The notes below the pieces were generated by a model that saw only the letters and a program-made list of their open reading frames with translations, was not told where the DNA came from and did not search any database. A stretch of 64,000 nucleotides of DNA, taken from Cliona cf. orientalis. Its lineage: Eukaryota; Porifera; Demospongiae; Clionaida; Clionaidae. The translations under genes and the position numbers were made by a program. The number at the start of each line of letters is the position of its first letter. The first letter of the stretch is position 1. Below are positions 35,501-47,500 of this stretch, in pieces. The stretch is taken from contig OZ005689.1 of the NCBI GenBank assembly GCA_963930775.1, forward strand, positions 13,268,923-13,332,922, given 5' to 3'.

Positions 35501-38500
35501 AAAACGAAGTTCCATAAACTCTACCTTGTGTTAAGTTTGCATTATCTAGACTAAGTAAAAAGAGATCTGAACTCTCTCGAAACAAGCAACGTCAGCAGAT
35601 AGCAGACTTATTTAAGGAGCCTTTTTTCCCCCAAAGAAACCCGTCAGAGCTTGAAAAAGGTACCATAGAATCTGTTGACCCAGCACCTGTATCTAAACCA
35701 AGTCTTAGTGTTAGAAATGTCAATAAGAGATTGAAGCGTAGGGACGAAAAAATAAGACAGTACAAATCTGATGTTGCCGATCTCTCCAAAGAAAATCAGG
35801 TCCTTCAACATCGCTTAACATCCGCTCAGCAAACTGGTGAAAAAAAACGCTTAGCTGTATATAGAATGAATCAGAAAATGGAAATGACAGCTATGGAAAA
35901 CCTACATTTACATTGAACTTTTAAGCTTAAATGTTGGCATGAAGAACATAGAGCCGGTAATCACGTCTGTACTGCGACATATGGTACATATGGAGGTTGA
36001 TACCCTTCCAAAATCTACCACTTTGGTGGATATGATGGCAGAAATGAAGGGGCTAGCATGCCAACAAATAGCTGAGCAGCTGACTGCCTCAGAAAAATTA
36101 ACATTGCATAGTGACGGAACTTCAAAATTCGGTCAGCATTATGGAGGATTTCAGGTATCAATGCCTGATAGTGCATACTCTTTGGGATTATCAGAAATGT
36201 TAACAGGATCTGCTGAAGTAACCCTCAGTACTTTGAAAGTAATACTATCGGATATTGATCTAGTTGTTGGTGAGGGCACAGGAAATAAAATTTTGAGTTG
36301 CATAAAGAATACTATGTCAGATCGTCATATCGTAGAAAAGAAATTTAACTGTTTGCTGGAAGACTATCGGGCACAAATTTTGCCTATGGTTGTAGCAGAT
36401 TGGGACAAGCTCTCCATTGATGAGCAGTCTAATTTGTCTTCTCTGAACAACTTTTTCTGTGGAATGCATGTCATTGTTGGCCTGGCAGATGCTGCATCAG
36501 CTACATTACTGAATTGGGAAAAGACGCATTCTGATCCAAGTATCCCTCCATTTGGTCCTGTGATTGCACGAAAGACTGAACCGGGCATTATCAGGCTAAT
36601 CCGAACAGCGTGCAAGGCCCTTAGTAAGCATGGCTGTGAGCAGAGCGGTGTCTATCTACCCTTTACCACATTTTTGAAATCTAATGGTGTGTGCAGAAAC
36701 CCACTGGCGTCCTTTAGGGGAAATAGGTTTAACATCGTTTTCTATGATGCAGGTGCCCTCTTTTATATCGCCCCATTAGTTCAAAAATTTTTCAAGGAGG
36801 TGTGGCAAACCCCAAATCAGCTACTGAAAGCAGTTTCAGCTGATCTTTCCGTACATGAGTATGTGGCTGGATGCAAAGCACTTGGGATAGTCAATAAAGT
36901 GATCACAGGACCACTCTGGCGAGTGCTTGAATGCAAAGAGATAACTATTCTTGACATGAATCAGCGATTTAGGACCCTGTTATCATGCCTGAATGATTGG
37001 TCTGTTAATGCATCCTCTGTAATAGCTGGAGAAGCTGTAGTTTTTGATGATTTTCCTCCCACAGTAGATTCAATCCATGCTAGCCTGTTTGCACCAAGTG
37101 AGTATGATGCTGTTGTAGAAGAACTTTTGTGTGTTCTATTCAGTGCTTTCTCTTCCCTGCTTCTGCGACTTGTTGAGGATCATCTCCCTGGAGGAAAATT
37201 TGACAATGCAGATGAAACCCTTGTCACAGACACTACTTCAGTTCCAAAGCGTATACAGTGAGTGAAAGAGATTTTGCCCAGCTTGACCGTTTGCTAAGGG
37301 AAAAACCAAATGCATCTATTCTGTCACTCGAAGCAATGATCTTGTTTAGCAATAACAAAACTGCCAAGTGGTTGAATGAGAAATCTGAAGCTGAACGGTC
37401 GAAATTGCTTCAGAAAGCCAGAGCTTGTGGACCAGAATTGAAAAACCAGTATCAAGCTCGCAAAAAGCAACTCGTAGAAGAACGTGCTGGTATTTTGCAA
37501 GCAAAACAAGCTGCTCTAATGCGTTTACAAGAGAAGAGAGTACAAGAGAAAGAGAAACTGACACAAACAATGATGATTTATGGCCTATGGCAAAATGAGC
37601 AGCAAATGCAGGCAGGTTTGATGAAGCTAAAGACTAAAACTAGCAAATTTCAAGCCCTGAAAGCTCAGCTAGACTTCAGAAAAAAAGTTTTGGAGCAAAA
37701 TCCCGCAGACAAGAGTGTTTTTTGCCTTTCAAAAAACAAAAAAAAACTATCGATCGAGGAGGTATGCAGCAACCTTTGTGAACTATTTCCACCCACACCT
37801 GGGTATGATAAGGAAGGTCTCATTGGCAAAAGAATTAAGCATAAATGGAGTGTGGATGGGAGCGACAAGTGGTACTTGGGAACGATTCTTGATGTAGTTG
37901 CTGGTACCAGTGATTGGTACAACGTGAGATATGACGACGAACAAGAAGTGCTATCCTTAAATTTACTCCTCGATATTGAAAAAGGAGACCTCGAATTTAT
38001 TGATACTGATTTTATTGAGCTCTGAATTTGTCATTTTGTCTATGTACACTGTTTCTTATTCATTCTAAATATGGAGACCCTTTATGTAATAAAATTTGAT
38101 TTACTTCCGGTGAAACCGGATGTGGGTGTGGCCTATAATTTAATTACTAGTGACCTAGAACTTCAAACACACTCATTTCAAAGTTTGGTGGTTTAATTCC
38201 ATAAAATGAGAAAGTTACAACCAGTTTTATCTATTGATCATCTGCGGTGCCATATATCCCTATAGCAAAATCCGTACGATAAAATTGAAACCCTGTCAAG
38301 TAATTTCAATTTATAACTCTTGATTAGAACAACATATTGGAGTGATTCTTGCACCAAAATGGAGCGCAATTAATGTACTATTTTGGGATGGGCAACATTG
38401 TACTACTACTTGTAATTTTAATTTTAGTCTGAAATCGCTACTACTAGTAAATCGCTATAGAATCTCTTTACAGTGGATTGATTGTTGACTTGACCCAAAC

Positions 38501-41500
38501 AGCTGGCTTGGGGGTGGAGTCAACCATTAATAACTAGTGGCACTAAGGTCACATTCTTGGATTTAATTAGTCCTAGTGGGTGTGGTATGGGCGTGGAATG
38601 GGTGTGTTTGGGGCGTGGTCCTTGTGTCCCTGCTGTCCACCAAAAAAAGTTGGCATCTATGAGGCATAGAATGGCAATCAGTCATGTAGCTGAGGTAGGT
38701 GCCATGTAAACACAGACTGGCAACAGCTGCACACTACTACACCACTGGGCAGGACGTAACGTGACCACTCTTCCTTGATGCTAGTAAACTTCAGATGCGT
38801 ACTTTCTCTCAGACGACCCTTACCAAACGGACGGACGGACGGACAAAAATCACCAAACGATTGCAGTAACCCTCCCCCTACGCTTTGCGGCAGGGGTTTA
38901 CTAGTATTGTGAAATGTCTGCAAGTGAGAAATTAAACACCCAGCTGCAGTGCAGGATAGTTTCCCAGGTTACAGGCTCTCTTTTGTACAAGAATGGCTGA
39001 GGGCATCGGAACTATCAGGACGAGATACGGAATCTTTTCAAAGAAAAACAGAGGGTGTCTAGCTACATGTATTATAAAATAACTATGTACATGCATCCCT
39101 TGACAAATTATCTCCTCATTGGCAACCAAGCACTGTATAGCGGAGTAATTTTTGTTATTTTCGTGACTGCTCTAACAGTCACAAAGATTAGCCCCCCGCA
39201 AAACTTTGCCAAAATAGGTAAAGGTCGTCTGGTAACAGTAGCCGTGAGTGTGCATGTGATCATGGTCAAATGCATGGCATCTGCCTCCAACCTATTAAGC
39301 ATCTGCGACCATCCATTTTTTTATCCCTACAGTAGGCATAATATAATTATTATGGTGGCCAAGCACTACGTGTAAAACTCATGGGCCTTTCCAATGGATT
39401 CAAAGTCAGTTTTTCGCCAAATTCAATGGGTTGGGTGTTAACAATCCACTTTCACTCAAGTACCAAGATTTCCTGAATTGGTAATTTCTGTGTGGGCAAC
39501 GACAACAGTGATAGAACCGATTATTTCACTCCCTTGGTGGGCCAAATTCCAGAAAAGCGACAAAGTAAGGCAGAATATGACACAAATAAATAGCATGCTA
39601 GCTACTCAAGTTAACAGTAATCATGGTATTGTATGGTAATATGTTCTGTGACCCACAAAAGAGATAAAAATATCCCGCCTCTTAAAAAATTTCTCACTAT
39701 TATAAGTATTATCAAGGTGTCTTATTAGGGGTGGGATAAACTACATGTATACATAAAGCAGCTCACATGAGTTCCTTCCAATCCAATACTTGGTTCCATT
39801 CTCCACACCCCAGCCAGCAATGGATACCTCATGGTCCAGGGACTGGGAGAACATTCAATGATATATTATTGCATAGACGGTACATACATGTACATTGTAC
39901 ACAAAACCCACCATCCACTACAAGTTACCTAACATCAACACAGGGATTCCCCCAGAACAGAATCCAAACTGGGTGATTAATGATATTCATAGGCTTTTAA
40001 TTATGTTGTGGCTTTAAACTCCACCCATTTCTTTGATGTATATATATCCAATCAGCCCAAAGTCAAACTGGGTGGCCCATCCTGATTCAGGTATGCTGGG
40101 GGAAACACCGTCAACATACCGTGGCATTCGTATTATCGTTGAAGATTCCTCCCGAGTATTCAACGAATGCCTTAGTGACAGCAACGCCGCAGCCTATTGG
40201 ACCACGGGCGTAGATCTCTGCCATCATGTTCTGCTCCCCCTTCACCTCACCATGCTCACTTATGGAATACTGAAACAAAAAATATCCACAGTTAACATAC
40301 ATGTACATGTATATGTATTGTGTAGCTCCAATCATAGTGGCATATTTTAGTATCTTTCAATATTAACAGTATCAAGTTCCCAGGTGCTACTAAAAAAAAC
40401 CTTAATCACATTAACCACAGACATGATACATCGTAGGGTAAGGGCACCAGGCCAGTATATACATGTATACATGTGTAGAATCTGATGTGGGTGCAATGAA
40501 CCACAATCATCATAAGGAGTGTACACTATGTACATGTAAATAATAACATTCTCTCTCTCTTCAGGGGGCCTCAAAAGGTAGTACACCCACAGGTGGGGAA
40601 GAGATATAGATAAGACTTACTTCAGGATATTTAGTGACGGCAAAACATCCTTTGCCTGGAGCACAGTTCCTACATACATTCTCTGGTACACACTTCTGAT
40701 CAGCAGCGAGGTAGTTGGTGCATGTATCATCACCAATGCCTCCGTTCTGAAGGATCCAGGCATAGGCAGCAGTGGGGTCACCACCTTCACAGCCGTGTGA
40801 ATTGTTGGCCTTCATGTAGGACATGGGGCGAATCAATAGCATGTAATTATCAGAACTACATAAACACCTGTACTTAGTTACTTCACTCATACATATACAT
40901 GTATATGTGACCCAACCTACATGTATTCCTACTTGATCTAGATACATGTACACATGCAGGTGCATGTTCTAGCCAAAGCACAGACTCAGTGGTAAGCGCT
41001 GATCGGAATTATAGCATGAGGCTAAGTGTCGTGCTGTATTGGCTTCTAGATCGACACACTCCGAGTAACTAGGTTATACTTTTTATTCATCACTACAGAG
41101 TACTAAACCACATCATAATTAGTCTCACAGGAAGACATATATTATTGGTGGTAGAGGATTGTTCTACTTTAAATTTTCTGGTCCAAAAACTACAATGTCA
41201 TGCTATCCAGCTATACATATTACATAAATTTCTTCATTCAATGCACTTCTAAGGTAAATGTCAGGATAGCAGTGATTGCAGGCCCGTAACCAGACCGTGA
41301 GCTAGAGGGGTTCTATTTATTTTCACATGGAGGGCATGCTCCCCAGCTTTTTATGTCATTGTTCATATCTATATAATTATAGACAGTATGCTACACTGCT
41401 CATAGGTGTTGATTTGGTGGAATGTAGCAGTTTACATAAGTAACCACTTATCAACTAAGTGCTGTGAATATCATTAACGTTCATTCAATCAGTGTACAAG

Positions 41501-44500
41501 CTCGAGTGCAGCTCCTTGGTGGACCTCAACAGCCAGGCTAGGGGGTTCAATCGAACCCCCTGAAACCCCCCTCCCCCCCCCCCCCCCCCCCCCTCCGGCT
41601 ACGGGCCTGTGATTATGTTTTGACAGTGGTGGACTAACAAACAGGACTTACTGAAATCTAAAGATACATCAACTTTCAACAGTATAACTTTTTAAGGATT
41701 GCTCATTCTATCGCAACAAGTCCATGTCCATAATACACAGTGCCAGGATTCGCTCCTCCAAGGCTTTTTCTAATTATGTACACATGTAAATGTAATGGTC
41801 ATGTATATGTGTATATCCATGGCATTATAGTACTGAACTGTCCACAGAGCGTGACTTCTAACACATTATCACTAGGTTACCAGGAGAATTATTATTATTA
41901 TAGTGACAAGTGGGAGTGGTATGGAGTGTTAGGCTAACACAAATTAAAGTCATAATATCATCAATAAACTCACAGTGACACAGTCCATGAGTACTTGTGG
42001 GGAGAGATTGATGTCAGGAAAACTGGCCTTTCTCATCAACTTGATGCGATCGCTCAGAGCAGAGGTGGTCCCCATAGCCCAGCATGACCCACAGTCTGCA
42101 AACACATCATTGTGAAATTATAATTATATGACATTGTAATACTAAGTTACATGTACACCACAAGATAAAAGAACTTCCATGTGAGTTCTTCGCTGACACT
42201 GTAATCATTATTATGTAAAAACAATCGACCTTTCTAGCCATAGGAATTTGTACGTACGTTAAAAATTAATGAAAAATGGTGCAGTTTAGATATAGGTAAA
42301 TATTTCATGGAGGAGAGGGGGTTGGGGGTACCATAGGCCATACAATGAAGTATCAATAGTCCAAGTCCTACATTGTGGTATATGCTGGTTCCTGTTGACA
42401 GTGGTAAAGTCGACTCCATTGATGTTCCTGGGGTCATAGGAGTCGGGCAGGTCACTGGGGTTCAGGTAGGTGTGAGGCAGAGCTGAGACGATGTGTGTTG
42501 GGACAGGAACCTGGTCGGAGAAGAGTTTACATGATTTGTGAATATTATTAACCAGGGTGAAAAGGACTGCACAAAATTAATATGTAGTTAGTATCAAGGG
42601 TTTCCCCAGAAATTTTGAGTAGAGCAGTATTCTTTGTTCATTTTGGTCAAAGATCAAAAGTTTTAGCATTCCTGTATACATTTTACTGACAACATCAAAG
42701 GGAACTGAATGCAAGTTGGCCTACGGAAACCCCTGAGCATGAGTGTTGGCGCGGATATCCAGTGCCACGGTTATACATGAATATTGATCGTTCAAGTACC
42801 AGTTATGCCCAAATATATATACTGGTGCAAGCAGTTCAAAATTAATGACGACAGCGTTTTGATATTGAAGTGGGACATATTCAGGGTCGTTGAAGCTTAG
42901 TAGCCGAAGGTTTGAACACGCACGGAATTGAAATACTTCGATCTTTATTAATTTTATTTTCAATGGCACTGAAAATAATGGTTTGGGGTGGTACCATGCG
43001 GTAATTTGGTGTAAAACCACGTGTTTTCAAGTCGACAATAAACTGCACATACACGTTCCTTTTTGCCCAGAAATTGATTACAGTTCAGATAGTTCACTAG
43101 CAAAATAGTTTACTAAATCTTCATTCTATAGTAGCAATTCTAGATAACTGACCAGGGGCGTAGCCAAGATTTTCTGAGGGGGTTTCCTAAGAGTTGCGCG
43201 CGAAGCATGTGCAAAAAATTTAATGACCACGCCCACGTTTTTGGCCACGCCCTCTAATTAACGATCGCCATTTTCAGCAAGAGCTGGCTAGATTCTCGAG
43301 ATTTTGGCAGGGAAAAGCACAAAGGGAGGAGATCTAGGCTAAATTTCAGGAGATTTTAGTGCCTACACATTGAATTTGGAAACCAAGGGGGGTTTCCTGA
43401 TTGCTAAATCATATTAACATAATACTGAATCTGACTGCCAGGGGGGGTTTCCGGGCAACAAAGAAACAACTAAGCTACGCCCCTGCTGACCTAGGCACAT
43501 ATTATATAAAAACAGTTATGGATACAAAAGCAAAAACCACAAGATAGTCGTATTCAGTCACGAGGCTAGACCATGTTACAATAACATTATTTTTCTCAAC
43601 AAAGAATAATCATAATGCCACAACAAAATTTAATGCCTCAAACCAAGCATATTGGTTGAGTATTGCTCGTAAGCTATCAATAGCTTAACCGTATAAAAAT
43701 TGCTATTGCGCCAGTTTGCGCTATCGATCTGAAAAATAGGGCATCACATTCAATCGCTATCTACATACATAGTCATATCTGCTTCATCACACACACACAC
43801 ACATACATGTATAATGTACGTACCAACGCACATACATATACACGTGCCTACATATGTAGTAGACACACATGCATACTCACTTCACTTTCTCTTCTGCAGC
43901 GAAGTCCATCAAGATTAAGAGATGGTTTGGCTGAGACTTGCTCCGTTTGTTTCTTCAACAGTGGCACCCCCCAGTCACAGTCGTTCTCAAGACCAAGATT
44001 GTCCTGGGAGGAGAGGGAGAGACTGATGCCATCATGGCAGGAATAATAATTATTCGTGGTATGGCTTCCAGTGTTCTCCCCAAGCTAAATTCAAGGTATG
44101 ACAGATTGGCATATATACTTTGGGTGGAGCCTGTAGCCACAACAAAGCTTATGGAATATCCCTCTTTCCACATCAAAGGAAACTCTATACTGAAGACTTG
44201 TTGGGCCGACATGCCTTAGGGACAACACTGGCTTCATATGTGATAATGTATGGCTATAGCTTTCAGAGTTGCAAAACTAGTGAAATCTCTCATGTAGCTG
44301 CAAGTGTAGCTATAGCCAAGAATCTTGCAAACAAATGTACAAGTACATAAAATTAAGGCGTTTTTAGGATTTTCTACCCACCCTTTTGTCAAACTTTCAT
44401 TGGAAGGAGGTGATTTGTATATACCGCATCGATCAAAGACTTGTCCAGATCTCCTCACACAGACGCAATATTAATAATTATTAGTAGAAAGATAACTCTC

Positions 44501-47500
44501 CTGAGCCATCGTATACTGCATTTGTTATGATAAGCTCACTTATATAATATTATGGGTTTCCTATTCTTGTATGCATTCATCATGTGCAATGATATTATTA
44601 TTCATTTTTGGTCAAGTGTTAACCATTGCATGTAATTATTTCCACTCACCTTGTGCATCATGACACGAGCATAGCCATTCTCTCCCCAGTAGGTACCCCA
44701 GGAGTTGCGCACGTGCCAGAACTCAACACCTTTCTCCACACCCCACCCCACCACCTGCAACACAATACCAAAACAAAAAATAGTTCTAGGAAATATTAAT
44801 TTAGTAAACTTTGATCGTAGCAGATAGAGGGTTTTCTACACATGCATATAATTTAAGATTTGTGGGTCTTTTTCAACTGATAAACTGAACTATCCACTGA
44901 GAGCACAAACCATAACAAACCTGTAGGTGCATGCAGGGGGTATCTTTAGGTGGGATTAACTACTAAGATAGGTGATAGAATAAATACATGTACAAGGTGG
45001 GGGATGCTAAAGGGCCCCTCAGCATCAGGATCATAACTTGAAGGCTCAGTCATCCAGCATCATCAAAACACTTATTACTGTGGTTTGTTACATTATTCAT
45101 TGAAAGGTTTCTGTTAGGGCTACCAGTGGAAGCAAGAGCTTCAATCCAAACAGAGCAAGTACATGCAATTAGTGGGCATGGTGGCAAAATATTAATGTGA
45201 GAAAAGAGAGAGCCTGGGAATGAGGACATTGTATCATAATTTTCAATACAATGGATTAAAAAATTTGCCAAGTCCAGCTACATTTTGTTGCAGAAATATT
45301 CTGTGCAATAAAATTTTCGCTAGTTAATCATACATTACATGTACCAGGTCTAATGCAGGACAAAAAGTTCATGTGATAAAAAAATCACCAATGAGACTGC
45401 ATGGACAGTGAAATTGGCAGAAAATTTCTGCATGTACGGTATAACAACTCACAGAAACTTCGTGGTTTATCATGATAAGAAACTTTTCTTGAGAGAAAAT
45501 GCCACCAGTGTAGTGCTCAAACTGGGAGGTGACATCAATCCCACAGCCAATGGGTCCTCTGGCGTAGATCTCAGCCTTCATCTTATCAGCACCCCTCACT
45601 CCTCCGTAGTCACCCACCCAGTAGGTAGGGTGCTGCTCAACTGGAGAGCACTGCAGTATTATAGCAAAGTACATGTACATGTCGGTACACACATCTAAGC
45701 ACAATGTACACGTACATGTACAATGTATGCTTGTAGGCTCACTATAATATTATAGTTGCTGCATAGTGTGCATTTCCTTAGGATAGGAAGAATCACATTA
45801 TTCACTCTAATAATAATATTTACCCTACAGGTACATGTAACTGTAACCCAAAAAATATAGGTACTTACAGATTTAGAAGGAGAACAGTTCTCACACACAC
45901 CAAGAGGCTTGCATTCACCGTCCTTGGCCTGAATACCAAATAGAACAAACATTAATAACTAAAAATCCAAAGGAAGATACATATTTATGAAATTAACCTC
46001 ATATTCCAGGAACCCACATTATACACATGTACATGTACATGCACATGTGAATTGAGTAATAATGCGTTATTACTGATCTGTTCAATCAAGACATTATTAT
46101 CGTTCTGCAGTCATCAAACAGAAACACTACATCAACCTTTTCACTGACCACTACCGCAGTTGAAGTCATGCTCCATCATGCAGAAGCAACACACTACATA
46201 ACAGAAATGGTATATTATACATACTGTGGCAAGACTGTACTACATATATGTACATGTATACTATGTCAGGAAATACATATATACTATATACCAGTACTAC
46301 ATAGTAATCAGAAATAAAAACAAAACTCCAGTCCCACAAAGCACTATTCGTGATATGCCCGGGTCATGATGCCTCTCCTCTTACATGGTATATTGTCGCT
46401 GGTCATCATCGTTATACTGATCCTCGGACATCAGCTAGTGCTTCAAGCCATGATGTCATCAAATTCTACAAATCATTTACACCCATAAATACTCGCCTAA
46501 GATAGTAGCCATGCCTTGTGACAGTACATGTACTTGTACATGTATGTAACTGTTACACTGTAGTACACACTTCATACATGTATATAGTTTGTGGTCACAG
46601 CACATCTGCTGCTGCATATAATAGTTATCTGTCAGTGAGCGAGCAATATGAGCCCTGCAAGGGCTCATATTGCTCACTCACTGACAGATAACTATTTTGT
46701 TGTATCTAGCACTGTTGGTAATGTAGGATTATGTAATCCTGCACACCTAATTGGATTGTGGCTAGAGTGTATGGCGTGTACTCTGGGTGACTGCTCAACA
46801 ACCAGTTTTATAAAACTCTTGAACACTACTCTACTGTACTTGGTTGCTTAGTAACTTACAACAAACATGTTCAAGAGTTTTATAAAACTGGTTGTTGAGC
46901 AGTCACCCAGAGTATATACATGCCATACACTCTAGCCACAATCCAATTAGGTGTGCAGGATTACATAATCCTACATTACCAACAGTGCTAGATACAACAA
47001 AATAGTTATCTGTCAGTGAGTGAGCAATATGAGCCCCATAACTATTATATACAACTCACTTCATAATTTTGGCAGGTTTCATCGGGAATACCATTCTGGT
47101 GGATGTACTCATACACCCCTCCCGGGTTGCCTCCCTCACAGCTACCTCCTCCATGGCAGTTGATGATGACTTGGGGGGAAAGGTGGATCTGAGGAAATGC
47201 CTTCTTCCTCATAATGGAGAGTCTGTCACTGAGAGCAGACGTTGGACCCATCGCCCAGCAAGATCCACAGTCTGTGGATAGATGGTGGAACCACAGCATA
47301 ATATTATATAGATAGAATAGGTCACACAGACCCCCTAGCCTGTCTGTACATGTAAGAGACCCAAAGGCATGAGGCTCTTAGCGTATTGATATAATTATTG
47401 TCCACCTCCTCTCCATATGCATGAATTCCACGTGCTGCATGTACATGTGCATGTATGTATTCACAACTGTACACGCATACATGTACGTGGACACGGACAT

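Larger units (their letters stand above)
33158..38662 (+). mobile_element. 5.5-kb DNA transposon of unrecognised family
   Basis: Short inverted ends TCATAGGTGCCAACT (33158) and the complement of AGTTGGCATCTATGA (ends 38662) differ at one base. The flanks both read ggca (33154-33157, 38663-38666), a 4-bp target duplication (5 bp if the terminal A is counted). The interrupted sequence is repeat R; the unbroken paralogue near 6970 reads gaccagcaaggcgcagaatgg in complement, so the insertion is clean. The left end has gtcccgg inverted repeats. The cargo is a large decayed protein (35302-38025). The superfamily was not assigned. Confidence 0.72.

Noticed and set aside
42721-43020. Minus-strand 99-codon frame between the two cathepsin domains as a start exon of a second gene
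   Set aside because: It has no signal peptide or propeptide likeness, and the flanking exons already join in phase.
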